IMG/VR virus record: IMGVR_UViG_3300032323_000644
Coordinates: 1 to 33,556 of that record
Direction: 5' to 3' (one strand)
Origin: a virus
DNA: 33,556 bases
Of the stretch, positions 8,610-17,422 are shown piece by piece. The notes beneath the pieces are model-generated. The model was given only the letters and a program-made list of their open reading frames with translations. It was not told the DNA's origin and ran no database searches. Position 1 is the first letter of the stretch. Every line of letters begins with the position of its first letter. Position numbers and translations under genes: made by a program.

Positions 8610-9214
8610 ACTTTGATGAGTGGGTAAAAAATTATAAACCTGTAACACCAAAATATTTTGCAAGATTTCAACCAGAAGACGGATCCATAGTAGGAATATA
8701 TCCAGAAACTGCACTAGGAGATCAATCTAATATCATAGAAATCGATGATGAAACAGCAATGTTAGTCTATGAAGGAAAACTTCAACTTTCATCATGCTTC
8801 ATTGATATTGATTCTGGAACTTTTCAAATAGCTGAAATCAAAGTATTAAACAAAATAGATGATGTGTTGCACAGAATCGTTGATAAACAATGGTCAAAAT
8901 TTGAAGAAGAGGAAGATGTTTTTGTTACGATGTTTTCCGAAGAAGGAAAAATGACCATAGAGTTATCTGAAAAATATAATGGAACTAGGTCTTCATCTAA
9001 AAAATCTAAAAGAAAAATTCATTGGGACGGATCAACAGTTATGACATTTTTAATAACTGATTATAACGATCCTAATGTTATATTTGATGTAGTTAAAATT
9101 AAAATAGACGACTTAATCGGTAAGTCAACGACATTACGGATTAAAAATGTTCCTAAAAAATTCAGTGTTTATACTAAACGATTATTTCCAAAATATATTT
9201 TAGAGGTCAAATGA
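8597..9214 (+). CDS. Hypothetical protein (205 aa) within the glycosyltransferase cassette
   Basis: I do not recognise it. It has an acidic N-terminal half (MEELDFDEWVKNYKP, then PEDGSIVGIYPETA) and a lysine-rich segment SSSKKSKRKIHW near residue 135. It is predicted to be soluble, with alternating beta strands and no catalytic signature that I can name. The start is well fixed: AGGAGG lies 8 bases before the ATG. It overlaps the next gene by 4 bases. Its place between transferases suggests an accessory or substrate role; this is speculation. Confidence 0.7.
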   Translation: MEELDFDEWVKNYKPVTPKYFARFQPEDGSIVGIYPETALGDQSNIIEIDDETAMLVYEGKLQLSSCFIDIDSGTFQIAEIKVLNKIDDVLHRIVDKQWSKFEEEEDVFVTMFSEEGKMTIELSEKYNGTRSSSKKSKRKIHWDGSTVMTFLITDYNDPNVIFDVVKIKIDDLIGKSTTLRIKNVPKKFSVYTKRLFPKYILEVK

Positions 9215-10128
9215 AAGTCATTGAGTTTGATGTTGTTTTTCTAAGTTATGATGAGCCAAACGCTGATCTTCATTATGCCGATCTGTGTAACAAGGTACCT
9301 TGGGCTAAACGTGTACATGGAGTTAAAGGTAGCGATCATGCACACAAAGCCGCAGCAGAAAAGTCGGAAACAGATTGGTTCATTACTGTAGATGCTGATA
9401 ATATTGTAGATCCTAAGTTCTTTAATATTGACTTGGATATGACTGATCCTAAGATTCAAGTCTACGGTTGGTGCGGTCGTAATGTCATCAATGGACTACG
9501 TTACGGCAATGGCGGATTAAAAATCTGGAAAAAAGATTTCGTCCTTAATATGAAAACTCATGAAAACTCAGACAGCGATCGAGGCCGGGTAGACTTTTGT
9601 TGGGAAGATGGTTATCGAAATTTTCCTCTGAGCTTCAGCGATAGCATTATCACAGGAAATCCATTCCAAGCATGGAGAGCAGGATTCCGCGAAGGTGTTA
9701 AAATGACTTTACTTGACGGTGTTAAAGTTCCTCCATTGGAAATACAACAACGGATATGGTGGCATAATATCCACAGACTGCGTATGTGGTCAACAGTTGG
9801 CGCCCACGAAGAAAACGGAATCTATGCAGTCTACGGTGCTAGACTAGGAACTTGGATGGCCAACTGTACAGATTGGAACTATGTAGATGTTAGAGATTTT
9901 GAGATTTTAAGAGATATCTGGAAACAGTACGGCAAGCCTTACGAGGAAGTCAAGGGCGATGGATTAGTTGAAGCTATAAAAGATCTCGGAGAAAAAATCA
10001 AGTTAGGCCTAGGATTACATTGGCCATATCTAGATGCTGCTCAGAGCAAGTATACTTTAGATTTATACAATGAAACTATGAATCTTAACGATACCTATTT
10101 CCGTATGCCGGTACCAACAAATGTATGA
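9211..10128 (+). CDS. DXD glycosyltransferase-like protein (305 aa)
   Basis: It starts FDVVFLSYDEPNADLHYADL, continues WAKRVHGVKGSDHAHKAAAE (residues 31-50) and then WFITVDADNIV with the metal-binding DAD at residues 61-63. This order fits a GT-A type transferase of the GT2-like kind. The next segment, INGLRYGNGGLKIWKKDF, and the NPFQAWRAGFREGVKM segment recur in the last domain of the 662-residue protein encoded next, so they are homologous. It has an ATGA overlap upstream and an 8-base overlap downstream. Donor and acceptor unknown. Confidence 0.7.
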   Translation: MKVIEFDVVFLSYDEPNADLHYADLCNKVPWAKRVHGVKGSDHAHKAAAEKSETDWFITVDADNIVDPKFFNIDLDMTDPKIQVYGWCGRNVINGLRYGNGGLKIWKKDFVLNMKTHENSDSDRGRVDFCWEDGYRNFPLSFSDSIITGNPFQAWRAGFREGVKMTLLDGVKVPPLEIQQRIWWHNIHRLRMWSTVGAHEENGIYAVYGARLGTWMANCTDWNYVDVRDFEILRDIWKQYGKPYEEVKGDGLVEAIKDLGEKIKLGLGLHWPYLDAAQSKYTLDLYNETMNLNDTYFRMPVPTNV

Positions 10129-12109
10129 TATTTTTTATGTATCTCAAAAGACAGGCGACGAGTTAGATTGGAAAAAAATAAAATCTAAATATTCGCATGC
10201 ACAACGTTTGCAGAATGTAGAAACTTTTGAAGATATAAGATCTAAATCATTTACAAAAATGTTTTGGGTTATCTGGGACGATATCGAAATAAACGAATCG
10301 TTCGATATAGCATCTTACCGAGCTACCAAATGGGACGATATGTATGTCCATGTTTTTAAAAACAAAGATCATTATGATGGTATTTGTTTGTTCCCAAAGG
10401 CATTAGACATATCTCAGAGAGAGTTTCGTCATAGATTTTTTACAGAAAAAAAAGAAATAGACATAGTAGCAAGTGTTCCAAAAAAATACAACATATATTC
10501 GCCAGAGTCTTATGACGACTATCTAAAAATCCAAGACGACCTGTTTTGGATAGTATGGCCAAATCTACACATAACAAACACAGAAATATTCGATACCTAC
10601 TTTGATTTTCATAATACCTATGATAGATCAGAAAATCATATTTTTAAAAATCTCTGTTACAAAAAAGAATCATTTATCAATGGTATAATACTTGCTAGCA
10701 AGAAGAAGCCTATCTCGAAAAGAGAGTTTGATATACGGTATATCATTGATAAAAAAGAACATGATATTATTATTTCTAAATGTAGATACCCTATAGTAAA
10801 AATACAGACCTACGATCAATATTTAGAAGCTGTTAAAACAGTCAATGATGATATGTTCTGGATTGTGTGGCCTAATATTGAGGTTGTAGATCAAACAATT
10901 TTTGATATCTATTTTGATCCTAGAGATGGTAAGTATGACCATGATAGATCAGAAAATCATATTTTTAAAAATCTCTGTTACGAAAAAGAATCTTTCGTTA
11001 ATGGAGTTATCCTGTGCAGTAAGAAAAAACCCATTTCAAAACGAGAGTTTGATATACGATATATCATCGATAAAAAAGAACATGATATTTTAGTCAGTAA
11101 GTCTCAATATCCAATAGTTGAAATAAACTCCTATGACGACTATCTATCAGCTTTAGAAAACACAACTGACGAAATGTTTTGGGCCGTTTATCCAGAAATA
11201 GAAGTTACAGATACTTCTGTGTACAACATATATTTTGATACTCGAGACGGCAAGTATGACTATGACAGGAATATCAATCATGTATTCTTGCATAAGTTCA
11301 AAGACAAAGAATATACTTACAATGGACTGATGCTAATGAGCAAGCAGGCCACGGTAGGAAAAAGAGAAATAGACTTTAGATATCTTATCAATAAAAAAGA
11401 ACAAGAAACAATAGCGTCTGAACACAGATTATATGATATAGTATTCATCAGTTATAATGAACCTAATGCAGATGAGAATTGGTCTAAACTTAAAGAAAAA
11501 TATCCTCTTGCTAAACGAGTACACGGAGTCAAAGGAATACATAAAGCTCACATAAAAGCTGCTGAAATGTGTTCTACTGAAATGATATGGGTAGTAGACG
11601 GCGATGCTGAAATAGTTGACGGATTTATTTTTGACCATGTTGTAACAAGATATGAAAGAAATGTAGTACATGTTTGGAGGAGCCAGAATCCTATCAACGG
11701 CTTAGTCTATGGCTATGGGGGAGTAAAGCTGTTACCTCGTCATCTAACATTAGCCATGGATGTAAACAGTACAGATATGACTACATCAATCAGTGATCAA
11801 TTTAAGGCCGTGGAAAAAGTTTCTAATATTACCGTTTTTAATACTGATCCTTTCAATACCTGGAAGTCAGCATTTAGAGAGTGCGCTAAACTTTCTGCTA
11901 AATTAATCAGTAGACAAAATGAAGATGAAACTAACGAACGATTAGCAGTATGGTGCAGTCAGGGTAAAGATAAGCAATACGGAGAATACGCGATTGCAGG
12001 GGCGATTGCCGGAAGAGATTTTGGTTTATCGTCTAAAGAAGATAAAACTCAACTAGCTAAAATCAATGACTTTGAATGGTTAAAAAAATATTTCGATGGA
12101 CTTCAATAG
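10121..12109 (+). CDS. 662-aa multi-repeat protein: four degenerate glycosyltransferase-like repeats plus one intact DXD domain
   Basis: The C-terminal domain (about 435-662) matches the preceding gene: YDIVFISYNEPNADENWSKL, KRVHGVKGIHKAH and WVVDGDAEIVDG with DGD at residues 493-495. The N-terminal 430 residues are four related units with cores WDDIEI (W52), WPNLHI (W146), WPNIEV (W250) and YPEIEV (Y357), each followed by a segment ending NGxxLxSKKxxxxKREFDxRYxIDKKE. These cores align with the DXD strand but have lost it. The N-terminus DIFYVSQKTGDELDWKKIKSKY also mirrors the start of the active domain. The repeats probably serve as a scaffold or in glycan binding rather than catalysis (inference). 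Confidence 0.75.
   Translation: MYDIFYVSQKTGDELDWKKIKSKYSHAQRLQNVETFEDIRSKSFTKMFWVIWDDIEINESFDIASYRATKWDDMYVHVFKNKDHYDGICLFPKALDISQREFRHRFFTEKKEIDIVASVPKKYNIYSPESYDDYLKIQDDLFWIVWPNLHITNTEIFDTYFDFHNTYDRSENHIFKNLCYKKESFINGIILASKKKPISKREFDIRYIIDKKEHDIIISKCRYPIVKIQTYDQYLEAVKTVNDDMFWIVWPNIEVVDQTIFDIYFDPRDGKYDHDRSENHIFKNLCYEKESFVNGVILCSKKKPISKREFDIRYIIDKKEHDILVSKSQYPIVEINSYDDYLSALENTTDEMFWAVYPEIEVTDTSVYNIYFDTRDGKYDYDRNINHVFLHKFKDKEYTYNGLMLMSKQATVGKREIDFRYLINKKEQETIASEHRLYDIVFISYNEPNADENWSKLKEKYPLAKRVHGVKGIHKAHIKAAEMCSTEMIWVVDGDAEIVDGFIFDHVVTRYERNVVHVWRSQNPINGLVYGYGGVKLLPRHLTLAMDVNSTDMTTSISDQFKAVEKVSNITVFNTDPFNTWKSAFRECAKLSAKLISRQNEDETNERLAVWCSQGKDKQYGEYAIAGAIAGRDFGLSSKEDKTQLAKINDFEWLKKYFDGLQ
10620..10660 (+). 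repeat. 41-base exact direct repeat, copy 1
   Basis: Identical to 10941-10981, 321 bases (107 codons) apart, and falls in equivalent positions of repeat units 2 and 3 of the 662-residue protein (DRSENHIFKNLCY). The perfect identity suggests recent duplication or gene conversion. Recombination between the copies would delete one unit in frame. Confidence 0.95.
10941..10981 (+). repeat. 41-base exact direct repeat, copy 2
   Basis: Second copy of the repeat at 10620-10660. The flanking bases differ at both ends, so the identity stops abruptly while protein similarity continues. Confidence 0.95.
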
Positions 12110-13517
12110 AAACATAAAAGGTAACGAGCTTAGAAAGATTGATGGAAAATATCAATCTCGATATTTGTTGGATGCCGAATTCGTAAAACAAGAACTCGAT
12201 AAGGTCGGAAAAGGATTTTGTCTAGCCAAATGGTTTAATGTTAGCATCCACATACCTACAGGTAGAACTCACAGTTGTTATCATCCAAGAAGCCATCACA
12301 TTCCTTTAGACGAAGTTAAGATTGATGTTAGTGCATTGCACAATACCAACTATAAAAAGCATCAACGAAAACTAATGATTGAAGATTTAAAACCGCAGGA
12401 ATGTAATTTTTGTTGGCAGATAGAAGATAGTGGAACACAACTAAGTGATCGTGCCTATAGAAGTAAAGATGTATGGGAACCTGGTATCATAGACGAAGCT
12501 ATAGAACTAGGGCATACCGGTAATGCTAAACCTAGATATGTCGAAGTAAACTTTAATCAAGCCTGTAACTTTAAATGTAGTTATTGTAGTCCACATCTAA
12601 GTACAGCATGGATGGACGAAATAAAAAAACAAGGTCCTTATCTATTGTCGGAGAGAATCCATAACGATATAACCTGGATTGAAAATGAGATTCCTATAGA
12701 TAACAGTTCGGATAATCCTTATCTTAAAGCCTTCTGGGAGTGGATGCCTGAAATATATCCCACTTTGCAAACATTTCGTATGACCGGCGGCGAACCGCTA
12801 ATGGATAAAAATACGTTTCGTATGTTCGACTATGTGAAAAATAATCCCAAGCCAGATCTCCATTTAGCCATTACCAGTAACTGCTGTCCCCCAGGAAATC
12901 AATGGCAGAAATTTATGGAAGGGTTGAATGACATAACTTCTGCCGATGCAATAGATCATTTTATGCTGTTCTGTAGTTTAGACAGTTGGGGCCCCCAGGC
13001 GGAATACATTCGAAACGGTATGGATTTTGAAGTATTAAAAAATAATGTAAAAGATTTTTTAGCTAACAGTCAACGACACAGTTTAACATTTATCATAACT
13101 TTTAACGCTCTAAGCTACGGAAAGATTTTAGAATATATACAGAATATCTTAAAGCTCAGAAGATCTTTTAGTAAAAAGCGTCAACTGATATGGTTTGATA
13201 TACCTCAACTGCACGATCCTGACTTTTTAAATCCTAAGCTGATTCCTGAAATGGTAGTGGAACTTGAAAAGACTATTAAGTTCATGAAGCAGAATAAAGA
13301 AGGGCGATGGAATCAGTTTATGGGTTTTAGTGATTTTGAAGTTAGCAAAGTTCAAAGATTAATAGACTGGATTAACGCAGACACAGGATTTGACAAGCAT
13401 AAGGCTATGAAAAACTTTTATTTGTTTTTCAGCCAGCACGATGAAAAAAGAGGAACTGATTTTTTAAAAACGTTTCCTGAGCTAAAAGATTTTTGGGAAA
13501 AATGCAAAAATGGATGA
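12096..13517 (+). CDS. Radical SAM protein with N-terminal twitch-type cysteines (473 aa)
   Basis: The radical SAM cluster motif CNFKCSYC is at residues 157-164 (C-x3-C-x2-C), and the SAM-binding TGGEP is at 231-234. Upstream lie four cysteines (C42, C61, C103, C106) in the contexts GFCLAKW, HSCYHP and ECNFCWQIED. These probably bind an auxiliary Fe-S cluster, as in the twitch-type radical SAM family whose auxiliary domain precedes the core. Such enzymes modify peptides or small molecules. It overlaps both neighbours (14 and 8 bases) and is followed by a paralogue. Substrate unknown; the neighbouring glycosyltransferases suggest a glycan or a surface protein. Confidence 0.8.
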   Translation: MDFNRNIKGNELRKIDGKYQSRYLLDAEFVKQELDKVGKGFCLAKWFNVSIHIPTGRTHSCYHPRSHHIPLDEVKIDVSALHNTNYKKHQRKLMIEDLKPQECNFCWQIEDSGTQLSDRAYRSKDVWEPGIIDEAIELGHTGNAKPRYVEVNFNQACNFKCSYCSPHLSTAWMDEIKKQGPYLLSERIHNDITWIENEIPIDNSSDNPYLKAFWEWMPEIYPTLQTFRMTGGEPLMDKNTFRMFDYVKNNPKPDLHLAITSNCCPPGNQWQKFMEGLNDITSADAIDHFMLFCSLDSWGPQAEYIRNGMDFEVLKNNVKDFLANSQRHSLTFIITFNALSYGKILEYIQNILKLRRSFSKKRQLIWFDIPQLHDPDFLNPKLIPEMVVELEKTIKFMKQNKEGRWNQFMGFSDFEVSKVQRLIDWINADTGFDKHKAMKNFYLFFSQHDEKRGTDFLKTFPELKDFWEKCKNG

Positions 13518-14865
13518 TAGAGTAGAATATATTAAAAATGTAAGAGACAGACTAAACAAGGTAGGTCCTGGTTTTTGTGCAATGAAATGGTTGCATCAAA
13601 CTTTGTACTTACATACCGGAGATAATCACAGTTGCTATCATCCTCGTCCGCACCACATTCCTTTAGACGAAATAAAAATAGATGCAAGTGCTCTACATAA
13701 CACTAAGTGGAAAAAACAGCAACGTAAAACTATGTTAGAAGGCGGTCGTCCGGAGGAATGTTACTATTGCTGGAATATTGAAGACCTGCCAGGAGAGCAT
13801 ATCAGTGATAGAATGATACACAGTAGCAGTGACTTTTCTGAACCGTTGATAGAAAAGCTAGCAGAGCTACCATGGGATGCTCCTATCAATCCTAGGTATT
13901 TAGAAGTTAGCTTTGGCAACGGCTGTAACTATCGTTGCGGATATTGCTGTCCACAGGCCAGTACCATGTGGATGGAAGAAATTAAAAAACATGGAAACTA
14001 TGATTTAACCTATAATCAATATGGTATTGAATTTTTAAAATCTGGAACTTATTACGGTCCTAAAGATGAAAACCCTTATATCGAAGCTTTCTGGCGTTGG
14101 TGGCCAAGTCTCCGTAAAGACCTACACACATTAAGAATCACAGGCGGTGAGCCCTTAATGAATCCTGGTGCTATGCAGTTCTTTGACCTATTAGAAGAAG
14201 AACCTGCTCCTCATCTAGAGATTACGTTAAACAGTAACCTTGGAGTGACTTTTGAAAGAGTTGACAGATTAATTTCCAGGGTAACTAGTTTAGTAAATCA
14301 AAAGAAGATACGCAAATTTAGTTTCTTTACCAGCATTGATAGTTGGGGAGAACAGGCTGAATACATGCGCACTGGTCTAAAGTGTGACCATTGGGAAAGA
14401 AATATGAAAGAGGTCATCAAAGCAGGCGCAACTGTAAATCTCATGTGTACCTACAACGTTCTTTGTGTAACTAACTTTCAAAGTTTATTGCATAAAGTTA
14501 TCGAATGGCGCAAAGAATATGGAATGGAAGCAGTAGCATTTGACACACCGTACCTGAAAGAACCCCCTCACTGGATGATCAATATTCTTCCGGAAGAATT
14601 TTTAAAATATCAGGAAGATACACTGACGTTTATCCAGGATAATCAACAATGGTTTACAGGTGTTGAGTATGAAAAGTTCAAACGTGTCACTGATTACATG
14701 AGAGAAAACCCAGTTAGTAAAGAAAAGATACATCAAGGTCGTAGAGATTTTTATAGTTTCTTTACTGAAAATGATCGTAGATTAGGAACTAATCTTTTAT
14801 TGACATTTCCAGAATATGAAGAGTTTTACAAAAGTTGTAAGGAAATTTATCTAAATGATAAATGA
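13510..14865 (+). CDS. Radical SAM protein with N-terminal twitch-type cysteines (451 aa), paralogue of preceding gene
   Basis: It has the same layout as the gene before it: C23, C42, C84 and C87 (GFCAMKW, HSCYHPRPHHIPLDE, ECYYCWNIED), then the radical SAM motif CNYRCGYC at residues 139-146 and TGGEP at 211-215. The segment HHIPLDE(I/V)KID(A/V)SALHNT is nearly identical in both proteins. Two such enzymes in a row suggest either two successive steps or a heterodimer. It overlaps the previous gene by 8 bases and the next by 11. Reaction and substrate unknown. Confidence 0.8.
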   Translation: MDDRVEYIKNVRDRLNKVGPGFCAMKWLHQTLYLHTGDNHSCYHPRPHHIPLDEIKIDASALHNTKWKKQQRKTMLEGGRPEECYYCWNIEDLPGEHISDRMIHSSSDFSEPLIEKLAELPWDAPINPRYLEVSFGNGCNYRCGYCCPQASTMWMEEIKKHGNYDLTYNQYGIEFLKSGTYYGPKDENPYIEAFWRWWPSLRKDLHTLRITGGEPLMNPGAMQFFDLLEEEPAPHLEITLNSNLGVTFERVDRLISRVTSLVNQKKIRKFSFFTSIDSWGEQAEYMRTGLKCDHWERNMKEVIKAGATVNLMCTYNVLCVTNFQSLLHKVIEWRKEYGMEAVAFDTPYLKEPPHWMINILPEEFLKYQEDTLTFIQDNQQWFTGVEYEKFKRVTDYMRENPVSKEKIHQGRRDFYSFFTENDRRLGTNLLLTFPEYEEFYKSCKEIYLNDK

Positions 14866-15688
14866 ATATTTGATCGCTGATTTTGAACATATATCTCTTA
14901 GATGGAAAATAAAATCTGATAAAGTTTCTCAGAAGTGGGCTTCGGCAGTTAATGAAGCGATAGAAAAACACAGTTCATCTATCAAGATACATGCAGATTG
15001 TTGGAATGATACTGAAACTGAATTTAATAATCATTACGATAATCTGATAGCGTCTATGATAGCACTTAAAAATAATATCGCTGATATGCCAGGACTACCA
15101 GGGAAAAAAAGTTTAAATCAGTACGCTTTGAATAATATACATAACTGGTTTGCAAAAAACGAGAAAACTCATGAGTTATTATCGAGTATGCATCATAGCA
15201 TACACAAACTTGAATCATGTTTTAGTAGATCTATATACTATCCTCCTATGATTCAAATTGGTTGGCCGAATACATCTAGATATGAATTCGACAAGGATGA
15301 TTATTTCTTGTTCTCTGAAACTAGAAAATTTGGCGGAATTGAGCTTACATATTCTCATATAGGCAAAGAACCTTTCGCTATATTTTCAAGTAAGGATGAT
15401 TTAACAGATGAAATTTTTGTACCATATACACACTATTCTGCAGATTTTTATCTATGGTTCGGAATGAATGAGTTCACAGGTAATAATGAAGAGTTTTGGA
15501 AATGGTTTGATAAAAATTACGAATGGTTTAAAAAAAGAACAGGATGGCTACCGAGAGATGTAAGAGCCAGGCCTGGCAGATATCAAGTAGCAGATCTTAT
15601 TCTAGAAGATCATGATAGTAAGGAAAATATATTATCTCTTATAAGAAAAAATCCCACAACCATAAAACTAAGGATTGAAACTAAATGA
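14855..15688 (+). CDS. Hypothetical protein (277 aa) between radical SAM and SGNH genes
   Basis: Not recognised. It is rich in aromatic residues and His (for example HHSIHKLE near residue 110, then YYPPMIQIGWPNTSRYEFDKDDYFLFSE broken into several strands, and WLPRDVRARPGRYQVADLIL near 230). There is no signal peptide or membrane segment. The compact, polar composition suggests a soluble enzyme or binding protein. It has an 11-base overlap with the radical SAM gene and an ATGA overlap with the hydrolase gene. Function cannot be called. Confidence 0.7.
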   Translation: MINEYLIADFEHISLRWKIKSDKVSQKWASAVNEAIEKHSSSIKIHADCWNDTETEFNNHYDNLIASMIALKNNIADMPGLPGKKSLNQYALNNIHNWFAKNEKTHELLSSMHHSIHKLESCFSRSIYYPPMIQIGWPNTSRYEFDKDDYFLFSETRKFGGIELTYSHIGKEPFAIFSSKDDLTDEIFVPYTHYSADFYLWFGMNEFTGNNEEFWKWFDKNYEWFKKRTGWLPRDVRARPGRYQVADLILEDHDSKENILSLIRKNPTTIKLRIETK

Positions 15689-16512
15689 GCTATAAACATA
15701 TTATTTGCAGCGGGGATAGTTATACAGCCGGACACGAGCTTGCCGCTGATACACTTATACCTAATTATTTCTCTTATAACGCACCTGTAAAAAAATTAAC
15801 TGATAACGAGAATGCAGAACGAAAAAAAATGCATGAGCAACTTACTAATTTAGAATCAAATCTTGCCGGTAAAATGAAAAATGATTATTGGGATTTAAGT
15901 AAGCAGCGTGCCTGGCCAGGAAAAATAAAAAATTTAACAAATCTCGATGTGAAAAATGTAGGACATAGAGGGATATCTAATCACGAAATATCTTACAGAG
16001 TTTTAGAAACAGCATTTCAATCCTTAGATGTCTACGAATCAAAAGATATTATATGTTTCATTATGTTATCGAATCCTGTCAGACTTGGAACTCCTTCTCA
16101 TAATATATGGGGTGGCGAATATGAATATCGATCACTTATTCCTTGGTTTAATATTAATAACATCGAACCGGAAAAAATGGCAGCATGGTTCAAAAGAATG
16201 TTAGAAGATTATGACGACTATGATTATCTACATGAATCATTTATCCATATACAGGCTGCAAAAAGCACCTTAACACAGCTAGGTATAAAAACTGTGATAC
16301 TCGATTCTGGTTTGTGGACAGAATTTGGAAAAGAATATTCGCATCCTATAAAACCAGATAGATTTGATAGATTTACAAAACTTTTAGATATTGAGTTAGA
16401 ATCTTTTTTTAAGGTAGGCTTCGAGATGAATTTTAAGAGACTGCCTGGCGGTCACATGGAAGAATCTCTGCACGATCTGTATGCAGAGATGATTATAAAA
16501 AAATTCTTATAA
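15685..16512 (+). CDS. SGNH/GDSL-type hydrolase-like protein (275 aa)
   Basis: The N-terminus IICSGDSYTAGHEL carries the block I GDS motif with the putative nucleophile Ser at residue 10. An Asn-containing block follows (KNVGHRGISNHEISYRV, about residues 91-107). The C-terminal PGGHMEESLHDLYAEMI could supply the His of the triad. In surface-glycan clusters SGNH proteins commonly add or remove acyl groups; whether this one is an esterase or acyltransferase cannot be told. It is the last gene of the + strand cassette, and its Leu-stop codons TTA TAA are shared with the opposing gene. Confidence 0.65.
   Translation: MSYKHIICSGDSYTAGHELAADTLIPNYFSYNAPVKKLTDNENAERKKMHEQLTNLESNLAGKMKNDYWDLSKQRAWPGKIKNLTNLDVKNVGHRGISNHEISYRVLETAFQSLDVYESKDIICFIMLSNPVRLGTPSHNIWGGEYEYRSLIPWFNINNIEPEKMAAWFKRMLEDYDDYDYLHESFIHIQAAKSTLTQLGIKTVILDSGLWTEFGKEYSHPIKPDRFDRFTKLLDIELESFFKVGFEMNFKRLPGGHMEESLHDLYAEMIIKKFL
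16507..16512. other. Palindromic TTATAA giving the stop codons of two convergent genes
   Basis: Read on either strand, TTATAA ends a gene with Leu-stop (TTA TAA): the + strand hydrolase ends at 16512 and the - strand gene ends at 16507. The two operons therefore overlap by six bases with no intergenic spacer, and no GC-rich stem with a T-tract is seen at the junction. Confidence 0.9.
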
Positions 16513-16812
16513 AAGTTTTTTTGTCTGACTAGATATATCAGACTTAAGCCTATTAATATCAATATCAAAGTCGATTTTTTTAATCTCGCCTTCGTTTCCT
16601 TCGATAATGCTTAAAAGGTGATCTACCACATCATCAGCGGCATGTTCTTTTAATAAATCGTTGATTGATATGTGCCATATTCTTCCATCTGTAAACTCTA
16701 ACTTGATTAAATCAAGATAGGCCAGGGGCATCGTGTTCATTTCTAAACCTTCGAGGGCCTCCGGCCATTTTTTTATTAGATGTCTAGGCAGCTTAAACTG
16801 TCTTTTAGGCAC
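16507..16812 (-). CDS. Conserved hypothetical protein (101 aa)
   Basis: Small protein with a beta-type segment LDLIKLEFTDGRIWHISINDLL (about 29-50) followed by acidic and then lysine-rich helical stretches. I cannot assign a family. The start is GTG at 16812, overlapping the end of the preceding gene by 8 bases, with AGAAGAAG upstream; no better ATG lies near the N-terminus. It is the last gene of the - strand operon seen here. Function unknown. Confidence 0.7.
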   Translation of the reverse strand: MPKRQFKLPRHLIKKWPEALEGLEMNTMPLAYLDLIKLEFTDGRIWHISINDLLKEHAADDVVDHLLSIIEGNEGEIKKIDFDIDINRLKSDISSQTKKLL

Positions 16813-17419
16813 TAGCTTCTTCTGCCGCTTTAACTGTTTTCTTTTGTGGAGGATCTAATAAATCTGCTTCTCTACGTAGACGAGCTGCTTCTTTATACAT
16901 CGCATCTGCCTGACTTCTGTAGTTGCGAGCTAGGTCTTTGTCAGTTAACGGATCGTTTGATTGTGCAACTGCTTCTGCAACTGGCTCAGAAACCTTTGCT
17001 GTATCTTCTTTAGATTTGGGAGGAGATCCTGATACAAACGATGCTAGGTCATCAACCGCACAGTTTCTTTGTTCTGCAATAAGAATATTAAGCTGATCTA
17101 ACTGAACTTCCGCAGAATGTGTTGGTGTCATGACAACATTATCTGTTGGAGTTTTTTGTAGCCTGTTATCTTGAGTCATTGCGATTAACATAGGTCGTCC
17201 GTCTGGAAACTGACGTATATGCATAATCTCTCCAAACTCGTTAGCTTCCTGAGCTTGATCAGACTCTACTAACTGCATTAGAGCATCATGATATGAATCA
17301 CTTAAATTCGCCACTGGTAGTACCAGAGCCGAGTTTGATTCTCCGGGCAGTGTCCTGAACACTACCAATACTTTCGCTCCGGTGTTTTTTAATCTACCAA
17401 TGTGTTTTAATGATTTCAT
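16805..17419 (-). CDS. Conserved hypothetical protein (204 aa) with charged C-terminal tail
   Basis: The N-terminal half (KHIGRLKNTGAKVLVVFRTL to LIAMTQDNRLQKTP) reads as a compact beta-rich domain. The C-terminal third is a helical, charged tail (EAARLRREADLLDPP) ending in Lys/Ala-rich residues. No known motif was recognised. The ATG follows AAGGATAAAA. It sits 3 bases after the 76-residue gene and overlaps the next gene, so the three are probably co-translated. A structural or assembly role is possible but not shown. Confidence 0.7.
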   Translation of the reverse strand: MKSLKHIGRLKNTGAKVLVVFRTLPGESNSALVLPVANLSDSYHDALMQLVESDQAQEANEFGEIMHIRQFPDGRPMLIAMTQDNRLQKTPTDNVVMTPTHSAEVQLDQLNILIAEQRNCAVDDLASFVSGSPPKSKEDTAKVSEPVAEAVAQSNDPLTDKDLARNYRSQADAMYKEAARLRREADLLDPPQKKTVKAAEEASA

Positions 17420-17422
17420 TTT

